Positions 32,336 to 43,575 of a DNA stretch of 64,000 bases are shown one piece after another. A program made the position numbers and the translations under genes. The stretch's first letter is position 1. Each line of letters opens with the position of its first letter. Origin of the DNA: Pollenia angustigena (lineage: Eukaryota; Arthropoda; Insecta; Diptera; Polleniidae); assembly GCA_930367215.1 (NCBI GenBank), contig OV884056.1:54002308-54066307 (forward strand), read 5' to 3'. The notes beneath the pieces were generated by a model, which ran no database searches, was not told where the DNA came from, and worked only from the letters and a program-made list of their open reading frames with translations.

Positions 32336-34038
32336 TTAAAGAAAGTATTTAGTATTGGATATATGTATAATTTAACGGGGTTTTTTTCTTACAAATTTTC
32401 ATCATTAATTGTTATGAAAATTTTCTCAACGCAAGGTGAAGTGAACAACAAAATTACCCCCTTAAACTTATTGAAAGTTATTGTAAGAATTTACCTTTTT
32501 CTGACAAAATATGGATTCCGCGCAAAGAAAGAATCAAGCCAATTTTTGTGTAACGTATTTCAGCGATCGAAACAAATGGTAGTTGAAGGGGGCAAGGCCT
32601 CTACCCATTCAATGCTACATAGGTGAAAACTGTTTCCGTCAAACAGATGTGAACAAAATATTCCATCGTTTCCCGAAACATGCAAAAAAATGTGTCTGCA
32701 ACTCATGACGAAAACTATTAAAAGAGAATACAACGTAACGTTAGAAACTTCATGAGAAACAACTCGAATCTGATGTTAAAATAATATCACTAGGGATGAG
32801 ATTTTCATGCACTAAAAAATCGAAAATATGCGCTTAAAAATGCACTAAAAAATCCAAAATATGCACAAAAAAGTAAAAAAAATATGCACTAAAAACTTAA
32901 AAAATTTCCACAAAAAATCGTTTTTTAATTTAACTAAAAACAAAAATATAAAAAATTCAGTCTATTGTTATTCAAACATCTTTAAAAAATTAAAATTTTT
33001 GTTTGTTTAAATTTTTATTAGAAGTAAAACTTTGTCTTGTACTTGAAGAATGCCAATCCATTTTGAAAAAATTTATTTTCAGGTCCCACTTTGATTCCAA
33101 ATCACAAAATTTATTTTATTTTTTGGAATGCTTAACTTTTTTTGCAAACGCTTTGGATTTTTAAATTTGTCGGGCTATTCTCCCTTCCACATTGTGAATT
33201 TTACTTTCTACAATATCAATGTATTTGACTTGAGTATTAAGTTAACAAAATCCCTCCAAATTCTTGAATTGCATATTCATCGATATCAACAAGCTCTTCT
33301 ATCATTCTTAAATTACACAAAGTTTTTTGAATAGAATTCTGAAGCATCTAGCAAAGCCCCTGGCCGCGGTGCACGGTGCTTCGTTCCATATAACGAATGG
33401 GCAAAAATAGAAGGAGTTGTCAGAACTTTAAAAAATTTATTACACAAGCATAAAATAGCTTAGTTTAAAATAATATACATAAATTTTGCAAAAATCGGTC
33501 CAAGGGGATCAAGGGATGCATTTCATTAAAAATTGCATTATTATCGAATTGGCTTCTTATTTTCTTTGCAACGCGGTATTGACCATGTGACAAGCAAGTA
33601 ACAGTTTTTAATTAATATTTTAAGTCCATTGGAAGCCTTTACCATTAAAGGTGCTGCATCGATTTCAAATAGAAGGATCTTTTGTAAAAATCTTGAAAAT
33701 CTTGTATTTTAAGCAAAGCTCCAAAAGAATTTATTTATTGATTTTGAAAGTTTTTTGGAAAATTTTGTTTGTGTATTTGGAAATTTGTTGAAGAACTTTT
33801 TTTATAATATGAAAATTAAAAAAAAAGGAAACACTTAAAAATGTCAAAATATGCAAAAATATGTACTTATAACCAAAATATGCAAAAAATATGCAAAAAT
33901 ATGCATTTTCACCAACATATGCAAAAACAAAGCGATGCCATTTTAACGCAAATTTAATGATTCGGAAAGTTAAGTGGTCGACGTCGTTCTTAGGACCTTC
34001 GAAAAAAACATACATTTGCATAGAAATCGCATCTCTAA
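32336..34038. other. A+T-rich sequence with ATGCA-rich hAT-like pieces
   Basis: TAGGGATGAGATTTTCATGC at 32791 and the ATATGCAC- and ATGCAAAAATATGCA-rich tracts at 32800-32900 and 33840-33930 resemble the interior of the hAT at 61179-62202. They could be a worn relative, but I could not pair the ends or find a TSD. A 161-codon minus-strand frame (33731-34216) runs into the neighbouring fold-back arm and is chance. Confidence 0.4.
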
Positions 34039-34189
34039 TAACACTGTGCAACAAAATTCGGGTCATAGCAGCCAGCCTCAACACTTGCAACGCGAAATGA
34101 AAGTAGACTACAAGTAGAGCAAATCTGCCAAAGGGTTTTGAAAAGTTAGCTCGGGCTCCCGAAATATGGTCGCCTAAAGTTTTCGAATT

Positions 34190-35110
34190 TTTTAAAAGGC
34201 CTTTAGTATAAGTCAAAAAAAATATACAAAATGTACTTCTGAGCTAAAAAAAAATTTCAGATGTCTTCGGTAGAATCGTATGGCGATTCTTTTCTTAGAA
34301 TTTATTAACCCCCCAACTCTCATTTTAAGGGGTAATATTTGTCCTATTTGCCAACTTTTACACAAAAGTATACTAAAACGGCACTTTTAAGGGTTGACAT
34401 GTTCTACGAATATTTTTTGCATCAAATTTCACCAGGGGTCTTCAAAGATCAAAAGTTCGTGCAATGTATTTAAAACGAATTCTCGAAATTTCAGGCATTG
34501 ACATTTTTGAATTTCTTGAAAAGGCGTTTGGTACAAGTCAAAAAAATAAATGTACTTCTGACCTAAAAGACTATTTCAGATGTCATCAGTAGAATTGTAT
34601 GGCGATTCTTTTCATAGATTATATTAACCCTCTAACACTCATTTTAAGGGGTCATTTTTGTCCTTTTTTAACTTATACACTAAAACGGTACGTTAGAGGG
34701 TTAAAATGTTCTACGAATATTTTCTGCATCAAATTTCCCTAGGGGTTTTCAAAGATCAAAAAATCGTGCAATGTATGTAAAACGGGTTTTCGAAATTCCG
34801 GGCCTTGAATTTTTTTAAATTTTTTGAAAATCCGTTTTACATACATTGCACGATTTTTTGATCTTTGAAGACCCCTAAGGAAATTTAATGCAGAAAATAT
34901 TCGTAGAACATTTAAACCCTCTAACGTGCCGTTTTAGTGTATAAGTTCAAAAAAGGACAAAAATGATCCCTTAAAATGAGTTTAGTATACTTTTGTGTAA
35001 GAGTTGGGAAAAAGGACAAAAATGACCCCTTAAAATGAGAGTTGGAGGGTTAATAACTTCTAAGAAAAGAATGGCCATACGATTCTACTGAAGACATCTG
35101 AAATTATTTT
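34190..35110. repeat. ~319-bp modules, two direct and one inverted
   Basis: ATGTACTTCTGA begins modules at 34231 and 34550. Each contains TTTCAGATGTC, GTATGGCGATTCTTTTC, CTCATTTTAAGGGGT, TTCTACGAATATTTT and ATCGTGCAATGTAT-like words. From about 34810 the same words run inverted to about 35110. The turning point is near 34800. Confidence 0.75.
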
Positions 35111-35654
35111 TTTGCTCAGAAGTAGAGCTGCAAAACAATCGATAGTACTATCGATAGTTTTATTTTTGGCGGACTATCGATAGTTTTTATCACTATATAC
35201 ACTATCGGAAAATTTTAAAAGTAACTAAAAAGTTGATTAGAAGTAGTATATGGAATAATAATTAAATTTTACTTCCGATCTTTGACATTAGGAACGTTTA
35301 GGGACAAAAGATTTTTAAAAAAAATATAAGTCATGATTATATTAGATAAGGAGTAAATTTTCAAGAATCACCTTTAAAACTTTAAAAAATAGACTTTTTC
35401 CTTATTGCCACAGAATTCTGTACTAATTTACATATTAAAATAATTTTGATTGTACCTACCTTATATAAACTAAGTTATTTCTAAAAGTGTTACATTGTTA
35501 ATTGTAATTTTTCCAAAAAATAAAAAAATAATTCAGCTCCCGTGAAAAATTTTTATAAAAAGTTTTTAAAAATCAAAAAATTGTATATGTATGAAAAAAT
35601 TTGCAGCGCAAAGGATACAAAGTAATCTTTTAAATTTCTAGACTAAAGGTGAAT

Positions 35655-37502
35655 AATTAGTATTGTGGTTATTTTGTTGAACTATTTATGGTTTTTAATC
35701 CAAATTTTTAATATTTTTTAATTAGGCTTAAGTTCATGAAATTTAATTTTTTTTTTTATTAAATTATGTTTGTGAAGAAAGGAATTTTACAACATGAAAA
35801 TTAATTAAAATTGTTATTGATAATCTTTCATTCTTGACGTGGCTCGGGCTCGAACCCTGGCCGGCAGGTTACCATGACATGTTTCGATCGCAACCACTCG
35901 ATCTCCTCAGATGGATTTGCCGTCTTACACTCGCAGCCATCGACGACTGCTGACGTCACTAGTCAAACATCAATCCTTAAACCAAATTGTATTTTAACAT
36001 TTGGTAGATCGAAATTTGCTTTCCTGAATGATTATCCACTTTAATTGATTTTACATGTTTTTTCCTTTACTTCTGTTTTTTCGTACTTTCGTCAAGAATT
36101 TTTCTTGAAGTCCAAGTACATTTTTTGTTTTTGCGCTTTGTCTTTCTCTTTTCTGTTGACCTTTTTCAGCACAACTTGAAGGACAAATGTACACATAGAG
36201 CTCGTGCCTTAGCTTTAACAATAATTAGTATTGTGGTTATTTTGTTGAACTATTTATGGTTTTTAATCCAAATTTTTAATATTTTTTAATTAGGCTTAAG
36301 TTCATGAAATTTAATTTTTTTTATTAAATTATGTTTGTGAAGAAAGGAATTTTACAACATGAAAATTAATTAAAATTGTTATTGATAATCTTTCATTCTT
36401 GACGTGGCTCGGGCTCGAACCCTGGCCGGCAGGTTACCATGACATGTTTCGATCGCAACCACTCGATCTCCTCAGATGGATTTGCCGTCTTACACTCGCA
36501 GCCATCGACGACTGCTGACGTCACTAGTCAAACATCAATCCTTAAACCAAATTGTATTTTAACATTTGGTAGATCGAAATTTGCTTTCCTGAATGATTAT
36601 CCACTTTAATTGATTTTACATGTTTTTTCCTTTACTTCTGTTTTTTCGTACTTTCGTCAAGAATTTTTCTTGAAGTCCAAGTACATTTTTTGTTTTTGCG
36701 CTTTGTCTTTCTCTTTTCTGTTGACCTTTTTCAGCACAACTTGAAGGACAAATGTACACATAGAGCTCGTGCCTTAGCTTTAACAATAATTAGTATTGTG
36801 GTTATTTTGTTGAACTATTTATGGTTTTTAATCCAAATTTTTAATATTTTTTAATTAGGCTTAAGTTCATGAAATTTAATTTTTTTTATTAAATTATGTT
36901 TGTGAAGAAAGGAATTTTACAACATGAAAATTAATTAAAATTGTTATTGATAATCTTTCATTCTTGACGTGGCTCGGGCTCGAACCCTGGCCGGCAGGTT
37001 ACCATGACATGTTTCGATCGCAACCACTCGATCTCCTCAGATGGATTTGCCGTCTTACACTCGCAGCCATCGACGACTGCTGACGTCACTAGTCAAACAT
37101 CAATCCTTAAACCAAATTGTATTTTAACATTTGGTAGATCGAAATTTGCTTTCCTGAATGATTATCCACTTTAATTGATTTTACATGTTTTTTCCTTTAC
37201 TTCTGTTTTTTCGTACTTTCGTCAAGAATTTTTCTTGAAGTCCAAGTACATTTTTTGTTTTTGCGCTTTGTCTTTCTCTTTTCTGTTGACCTTTTTCAGC
37301 ACAACTTGAAGGACAAATGTACACATAGAGCTCGTGCCTTAGCTTTAACAATAATTAGTATTGTGGTTATTTTGTTGAACTATTTATGGTTTTTAATCCA
37401 AATTTTTAATATTTTTTAATTAGGCCTTCCTTTCTTCACAAACATAATTTAATAAAAAAAATTAAATTTCATGAACTTAAGCCTAATTAAAAAATATTAA
37501 AA
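35655..37502 (-). mobile_element. Array B of the ~560-bp family, three full units, TSD and stub
   Basis: ACTAAAGGTGAAT flanks the array at 35642-35654 and 37503-37515 (a fourteenth base also agrees). On the plus strand ATTAGTATTG starts at 35656, 36224, 36789 and 37354: units of 568, 565 and 565 bp and a 71-bp partial one. A 78-bp inverted stub (37425-37502) follows. The three units are almost identical, so amplification or homogenisation was recent. Read on the minus strand, the order stub, truncated unit, full units, TSD is the same as in array A. Confidence 0.88.
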
Positions 37503-37580
37503 ACTAAAGGTGAATATTTTGACGTCGAAGTTAATAACTGCTGCCAATAAACCATCTCGTTATCTGTATAGTATATATAC

Positions 37581-37759
37581 AGGGGTGTGCTGGAAATCGA
37601 AAACGCAAAACTTAAGAATTTGGAAGTTGTTTGCTATAAAATTCTGCTTAATAGAGAAATATTTGTATAATATTTGTCATAAAGTTCTTTTGTTACAGAA
37701 ATCTTATTAAAAAAACGACTTTCAAAATTGTTGCGTTTTTCGATTTCCAGCACACCCCT
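37581..37759. mobile_element. 179-bp palindromic MITE, AGGGGTGTGCTGG ends
   Basis: AGGGGTGTGCTGGAAATCGA is mirrored by a right end reading TCGATTTCCAGCACACCCCT; the arms are about 28 bp. Flanks show no clean TSD. The inner word GAAATCGAAA is shared with the next MITE, 12 bp away, suggesting related families. Confidence 0.65.
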
Positions 37760-37771
37760 AATAAAGTTTAT

Positions 37772-38009
37772 CGGGCATGTTCTAGAAATCGAAATGAAGT
37801 GAAATTGAAATAAAAATTAATTTTAAGTTCAATTATTTACAAAATGACCGTAGTTTTTCTGGTTTTAAGAGTTGGTCTTGTAAAGCTTATTGGTACTCAC
37901 AAAATGAAATTGATTAAATGGAATATTTGTATGAACTTTAAGTACAGGGTCGTTTTTCAAATTTGCTCGAGTTCAAATCCACTTCATTTCAATTTCTAGA
38001 ACATGCCCG
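37772..38009. mobile_element. 238-bp palindromic MITE, CGGGCATGTTCTAG ends
   Basis: CGGGCATGTTCTAGAAATCG is mirrored by ATTTCTAGAACATGCCCG; the arms of about 30 bp reach GAAATGAAGTG. TAT flanks both sides. It lies within the hAT 35123-40441, between another MITE and the second hAT. Confidence 0.65.
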
Positions 38010-38525
38010 TATATTTTTTATAAACAATAGATGACACTGAAGCAGTGTTGATAGAAAATTTTTTGAAAAATACCTACGCATACTAAAAAAAATCCGATTT
38101 TACCCTACACGTTTAAAAAATGTTCCCTACAAAAATCCCTACGCGTTTAAGCTATTAAAATCTAAGAGAAAAACAATAGTTATAAAAGACTTATTTTATT
38201 TATTCTGAATTTTTATATGCTAATTTTATTTTCAGGTACAAAAACAACAGTCTAAATCTAAAGTGAATATTCGTGCATTTGAAACTAACGCAGCCTTTTC
38301 CATTGTGTTAATGAAATTATCTTATAATTGGTTGTCTCTCTCCATCGGCATTTGTATTGGATATAGTAAAAAAAATCCATATCTGTTTCGATAAATTTTG
38401 ATATGCAACTTCATCATTCTAGTTTTCTATTTTTAATATTTTTAACATTTTTCATTTTTCGAATTTGTTCTATGAGCTAAATTTCAGTTATGTATTTTAT
38501 AAAGCTTTTTTGTAATAGTTCTACA

Positions 38526-39510
38526 CAAAAAAAATTATTGCCAAATTATTTTCAAACAAACGCTTGTTTGAAAATTTTTTTAATTTTTTACAAATTTTTT
38601 TACTGATTCAATTAAAAATTTTTGTTTGATTTTTATTTAACCAACAAAAATGTTGACAACCATTCAAAAATATAATACACGCGTTATTGGTTTCAAGTTT
38701 TCAAATGTTGTCGTCTTTTTGCATTTTTTTTATTTGATCGTAAGCAACACTTCCTAATGGGAAATATAAGAATTACAACAAAAAACACATACAGTCTATT
38801 TTTGGACACTTTAAAAAAGTACAACAGTAAGAAAGATGAAGAGGTTTGAAGTAAAAAAAAAAAAACAAAAAAATAGCAGGTAAAAAAACGTTTCACTCTT
38901 TTTAAACAACAGAAACAACAACAAAATTATAAGAAACAAAATAAATTTTTGGTTGGTTTCAAAGTTGGTTAAAAATAAACCAAAATCCCGTATTCAATTT
39001 TTTCAAACTGTTTGCTTAAATACATCAAATACAAAAATATAATGATGACGAAAAACATATCGAGTCGGTCTGTCGCCGTTTTTGGGTTACATTTCTTCTT
39101 CATTAGCAAAGGAAAGGATACAGCAACAGTGAGTGATGATGAAAAATTGTGTGTATAAAAAAAGAACTTCGTTCAAAAATTATTCCAACAAAAAAATGTG
39201 TCTCAAAGCCAGCCGGCCGCTCTGCTCTCTCTGCCATCATCTTCTAATATAGTGCCTGTTTTTGTGCGCATCATTGCTTGTGCAAAAACCTGTTTTTTTT
39301 TTATTTTGAAATTTAGTATATGAATTTCAGTAAACTTTTTGTTTGATTCAGTTAAATTATTTGTTTGAAAAAATCAGTGTTTTTTTTCAATAAACAAAAT
39401 TCAAATAAATTGTTTGAATATGCGAATTTGTTTATAGGACCGATTTCAGACAAAAAATTGTTTGATTCTACAAATTTTTTGTTTGAATTGGAAAAAGAAT
39501 TTTTTCTGTG
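38526..39510. mobile_element. Insertion inside the left arm of a palindrome
   Basis: The right arm of the surrounding palindrome (about 39635-39805) is continuous, but its mirror is split: 38455-38525 and 39512-39606. The intervening 985 bp starts near CACAAAAAAAATTATTG and ends near AATTTTTTCTGTG, an imperfect inverted pair. TTTGTTTGA-type words recur inside. Boundaries are within a few bases. Confidence 0.55.
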
Positions 39511-39511
39511 C

Positions 39512-39730
39512 ATTCCTTCAATTTTTCAGGAATGACTTTATACACTACCAGACTATATATTGTATTTTCTTTTTACATTTTACCTTAGCCTTCCTTTGGA
39601 CAGCAATGAGGTATATTGTATGTCCAGTATGCATTTGCTGTCCAAAGGAAGGCTAAGGTAAAATGTAAAAAGAAAATACAATATAATAGTCTGGTAGTGT
39701 ATAAAGTCATTTCTGAAAAATTGAAGGAAT
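39512..39730. repeat. Near-perfect ~95-bp hairpin
   Basis: The left arm 39512-39606 (ATTCCTTCAATTTTTCAGGA at its start, CCTTCCTTTGGACAGCAA at its end) mirrors 39635-39730 with only a few mismatches; the loop is 28 bp. Longer homology continues outward on the right. A transcript could form long double-stranded RNA. The open frames at 39462-39656 and 39585-39767 read the arms. Confidence 0.75.
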
Positions 39731-40457
39731 AGAAAGAACTATTACAAAAAAGCTTTATAAAATACATAACTGAAATTTAGCTCTTAATAGAATAAATTCG
39801 AAAAATGAGAAATGTTGAATATAATATAAAGTAATCTTCGGAAGGAAATAATTCCCAGTTTCTATTTAATATTTTTATCTAAAACTGTTTAAAATCTTTG
39901 TTTCAAAACATATTAATTTCACAATTTCAGAAAAATTAATTGTATACGATTGTTCTAAACTCATACATGAGATCCTTGAGGCTTAAGCCTCAAAGTTCAA
40001 ATTTGTACTCATCTTTTTATTGTCCAATAATATTTTCTGGACTTAAGATTTCCATTTCTTTTTTAAATATTAAATCATTATTAAAACTAAATTTTTAGCA
40101 TTTATTTCATAAATAATGCAATATAAGAAAAATACCTACATTTCGGTGAGTATAGAAAATCAGTCCGATTTTCTCTATTATTTTAGTATCAAAAAACCCT
40201 ACATGTGGGGATTTTTCCCTACTTTTGGCAACACTGCGCTGAAGTTTAAATTGAATATGCTGATTTTTTATATCTGAAAAACGTTGAAATTTGTTCATTG
40301 ATTACCATCTTTAATGACAAACTACCGTGTCTTCAGAAGTGGCACATAAAAACTTTTCGATACTATCGATAGTATCGATAGTTTTTGAGCTAACTATCGA
40401 AACTATCGATTGGGCCGACTATCGATAGTTTAGCAGCTCTACTCAGAAGTACATTTA

Positions 40458-40590
40458 CAGCCTGTTCATCGATTTCGAATGTTAACGTTCGCATAGAAAA
40501 TTACATTTTAAACAAAAACAAATTTTAGAATTTTGTTTTAAATATAATTTTCTATGCGAACGTCGACGTTCGAAATCGTTAAACAGGCAG
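40458..40590. mobile_element. 133-bp palindromic MITE, CCTGTT arms
   Basis: CCTGTTCATCGATTTCGAAT is mirrored by CGTTCGAAATCGTTAAACAGG (arms about 45 bp, including TTTTCTATGCGAACGT). It is flanked by TTACAG on the left and CAGTTA on the right, so the TSD is either TTA or CAG; both are PIF/Harbinger-like triplets. Removing it with TTA leaves ACATTTAGTATAA, which best matches the mirrored left arm of the host. Confidence 0.7.
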
Positions 40591-40778
40591 TTAGTATAAT
40601 TTTTTTGACTTATACTAAACGCCTTTTAAAAAAATTCTAAAACTTTAGGCGCCCATATTTCGGGAGCCCGAGCTAACTTTTCAAAACCCTTTGGCAGATT
40701 TACTCTACTAGTAATCTACTTTCATTTTGCGTTGCAAGTGTTGAGGCTGGCTTTTTTTTTTTTTGTTGCACAGTGTAA

Positions 40779-42284
40779 TCACCAATATCGCTGACAGCGA
40801 CCAAAATTAACTAAAGTTGAAACCACGGCAGGGAAAATAAGACTTGAAATTATACTGGCAAATTTTTCACATCCACTGCTAAAGAGTTCTTGTTCGCAAA
40901 AAATTAAATCCATATCCATATAAAAAAACATCATTATGTAAGCAGAGATCAGGATTTCGCAAATGCAGAACAATTATTCTTTATTCTAAATCAATACCAA
41001 TACTATTTAGATTATTGGCAGAGGCTATTTTAAATTCAGCCTAGGCAAATACATTATTCTATATTTTTAACTAAGCCGGTTTAATGTTAACCAGATTTTG
41101 TTGGTTTAACATTTTAGTTTATAAAACACAATTTTCTTACAGCTTCGAAGAAAAAAATTTCCTTCTAGATCATTAAACACTTCAAGGATCTAAAGTTTTT
41201 AGATCGTCAAAAGTGTATAGTTGAAATTTTCTTCTTCAAAATATTTCCCATAATGTAAAATTATTGGTACGTGTATAAAAAACAACAATAAAAAATCTAA
41301 TAATATATGTATGTCCGTATGTATTTTTAACTATACCCAAAACAAACAAAAAAAATCACCGGGTGTGCGGAATTATTCAGCTGACACTACGAGTACAACA
41401 TGACGCCAACAACAACCAGAAATGCACCAACACGACCCAAAACAAAAATTACACTATAAACAAAAAACAACACACACACACACATAATAACTATCAAATA
41501 CAACTCCCATTCGAGGAAATAGTAAAAATAAACCGAAAGAAAAATTACTCCTACCACCAGACAGGACACCACAGACCGACATATACACACTCGCAAAAAA
41601 AAGAAAAGCCAACGAAGTACTTCGTTTAGTTATACTACTGTGACACGAACAGCATTCGTGTGATAACAATTCCTAATCACAACAACAACCATCTAAGCCA
41701 CAACAACAACAAAGTGCAGTGTTGAATTTATTTCGGTTTTTATTTTTCTATAAATCTCTTCCGTTATGTGGGCAAAAGACAACAAAAAAACATTAAAAAA
41801 AATGCATACATACTCAAAAAAATGCAAGTAATTGCAGTGGGGCACTGTGTTTATATGCACTTACATATTTGTTTGCCCAATTCCGACTGATGACTGTGAC
41901 AGCCCATAAATCCTTACAAATATTTAATAATTGCAGATGCATGACTTTTTTATGAACCGAAGTCAGTCGTCTGTTTGTTTGAATTTATAGGCAAATTATA
42001 AAAATCGGTTGAATTTCTCTTAAAGATACCGAATTTTTCAGGATTTCTTCTTACCAAGTGACTGCCCTAAAAATCTTCTTGAAATGATGGGAATAAAAGA
42101 ACTCGAGAGTACCAGACTTCCAACCAACCAACCAGACTTCAGAATTAGTCTACAAACTATTTAATGAAGAAATCGTTTGATCCCGTATCTTAACGAAAGT
42201 CCAAATAAATTGGAGAGAACCGAAGCGATTACCATGTCAACTTTTAAATTAAATAATTAATCCTTCAGTGTAGCAAAATAACTC
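40779..42284. other. A+T-rich sequence, no gene seen
   Basis: CA-rich low complexity (CACACACACACACA near 41471) and ACAACAACAA runs near 41690 occur. The overlapping open frames at 41363-41669 on both strands follow from this simple composition. Confidence 0.4.
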
Positions 42285-42287
42285 TAA

Positions 42288-42400
42288 GGGCCATTATTAC
42301 AACTAAAAGTTAGCTAAATTGAAAGATAGTAATGTGTTATCTGTCAAAATCGTCTGTTATCTGCCAGTTAACAGCTAACGCCAAGTTATAATAATGGCCC
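42288..42400. mobile_element. 113-bp MITE, GGGCCATTATTA ends
   Basis: GGGCCATTATTACAACT is mirrored by AGTTATAATAATGGCCC, with TAA on both sides. Inner words AGTTAGCTAA and TTAACAGCTAACG also mirror. TWA duplication and a GGGCC start fit PIF/Harbinger-type MITEs. Confidence 0.7.
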
Positions 42401-42699
42401 TAAGAGTGCCGGCCGCAGAACAAATTTTTATACATAAGCAGAACTTCTCTCTTCTTGAGATTTGAGTTTATTCTTAGATACCACATGATACCAAAACAAT
42501 TTCAAACTTCAGATAGATGTAGATATTTTCTAGATAATATTTAACACAAAGAGCTTAATCCCATAACATAGTTTTGGTTGGCCGAGACCATGATTGCCCA
42601 TGGGTCTCAATTAGGGTACACTCTTGAAACGTTTCTGTACATATTGTGGTGTAGGGTATCAAATGCTCAAACTTGGCCGACCAAACTGTCTTACATGTT

Positions 42700-43015
42700 T
42701 ATTATACCCTTCCCGGAAGGTAAAAGGGTATATATTAATTTGTCATTCCGTTTGTAACTTTCATACTATTAATCCTATAACTTATAGAGTGTGTATATTT
42801 TGGATCCTTACCCGGTTGACCGTCTGTCTGTCCGTCTGTTGAAATGGGTTTTCCGAAGACCTCAGATAAGATGGGTGACTTGATCGGTGTATATTTATGT
42901 CAAATATGGTCATTTAAATGTTCCTATTGAAATTCAGCCAGATCGGTCCATTATGACTGAGATAAGAGCAACAAACCACGACCGCCTCTTAATAATTTAA
43001 GCGTTGTTGATTTTT
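42700..43015 (+). mobile_element. Mini-me core copy
   Basis: TATACCCTTCCCGGAAGGTA opens it, followed by GGGTATATATTAATTTGTCA, a short TA/TG run, GGATCC, then GACCGTCTGTCTGTCCGTCT and GTTGAAAT. CCCTTCCCGGAAGG is a small hairpin in the place where CTTCACC or CTCCACC is usual. It leads straight into the 150-bp repeat array. Confidence 0.6.
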
Positions 43016-43575
43016 ATATATTTTTCTGTATATCTGGAGAACGGCAGGCGTCAAAGTGTCCAAATTTGGTACAAGCATCATGGTTATCAATACACAACCT
43101 CTTCAAAAATATGTGCGGGATTAGAGAAGTGGGCGTGGCACTTCCCATACAAACACGTTATAAATTTCTGTATACCTGGAGAACGAAAAGAACCAAAGTT
43201 TCCAAATAAGGTACAAACATCTCGGTTATCAATACACAACATCCCACAAAATGTGGGCGGGACTGGAGAGCTGGGTGTGGCTCAAAATAGTTTTTTACAT
43301 CCAAAGACCGGTTAGAGAAATATTTTCCAAATTTGGTACACATTGCTGGGCTATTAATACACAACCTCTTAAAAAATATGGGCATGATTAGAGAAGTGGG
43401 CGTGGCACCTCCTGTACAAAAACATTATAAATTTCTGTATATCTGGAGAACGGCAAGAGCAAAATTTTCCAAATTAGATACAAACATCTTGGTTATAAAT
43501 ACAACAACCGATAAAATGTGGGCAGGATTGGAAAGTGGGCGTGGCACAAATAAGATTAAGTTAAGAAATTAATTC
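43016..43575 (+). repeat. ~150-bp tandem repeat, GGGCGTGGCAC family
   Basis: About four units carry the words TATATCTGGAGAACGGCA, AAATTTGGTACAAGCATCAT, GTTATCAATACACAACCTC, AAATGTGGGCGGGA and GAGAAGTGGGCGTGGCAC in order. The CTGGAGAACG word falls near 43033, 43180 and 43444, with a worn unit between. Apparent open frames up to 103 codons arise from this array. Old copies lie at 9280-9435, 9782-9912 and 15995-16205. Confidence 0.75.

Larger units (their letters stand above)
38043..40236. mobile_element. Second hAT element, CAGTGTTG ends
   Basis: It starts CAGTGTTG and its right end reverse-complements to CAGTGTTGCCAAAAGTAGGG. Flanks are CACTGAAG (38035-38042) and CGCTGAAG (40237-40244), seven of eight identical. 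CCCTAC words repeat near both ends, as in the hAT 2173-3841, so the two are probably one family. The middle is a disrupted long palindrome. No transposase frame was found. Confidence 0.7.
35123..40441. mobile_element. hAT element TAGAGCTGC, itself filled with insertions
   Basis: It begins TAGAGCTGCAAAACAATCGA and its right end reverse-complements to TAGAGCTGCTAAACTATCGA. ATCGATAGT words cluster inside both ends. CTCAGAAG flanks it at 35115-35122 and 40442-40449, a perfect 8-bp TSD that fits the hAT pattern NTNNNNAN. Deleting it with one TSD leaves GCTCAGAAGTACATTT, the exact mirror of the uninterrupted left arm of its host. It contains array B, two palindromic MITEs and a second hAT. No transposase motif was found. 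Confidence 0.88.
34042..40775. mobile_element. Fold-back element hosting a nested insertion stack
   Basis: The ends CACTGTGCAACAAAA and TTTTGTTGCACAGTG open a ~190-bp inverted repeat (34042-34230 and about 40590-40775), roughly 93 percent identical by eye. TAA flanks both ends (34039-34041 and 40776-40778), a 3-bp TWA-type TSD as in PIF/Harbinger. Its own sequence is only about 1.3 kb: two ~319-bp modules in the left arm and an inverted module in the right. The rest is the hAT at 35123-40441 and a small MITE at 40458-40590, both inserted in the right arm. Confidence 0.8.

Noticed and set aside
32300..32626. 108-codon plus-strand open frame
   Set aside because: It starts inside the TTA-flanked element 31858-32335 and continues into unrelated flank; composition is A+T-driven.
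32791..33930. A hAT element starting TAGGGATGAGATTTTCATGC
   Set aside because: Only the left end is convincing; no mirrored right end and no second AATATCAC was found.
33731..34216. 161-codon minus-strand open frame, one of the two longest in the window
   Set aside because: It runs from the arm of the fold-back element 34042-40775 out into ATGCAAAAAT-rich flanking DNA. No domain is recognisable and the frame crosses an element boundary.
41363..41669. Overlapping open frames on both strands
   Set aside because: They follow from CA- and AAC-rich simple sequence; no start context, homology or partner exon.
43004..43315. 103-codon open frame that looks repetitive (YLENGRR and IPGERKEP)
   Set aside because: It is the translation of the 150-bp tandem repeat, which appears in both orientations elsewhere without keeping a frame.
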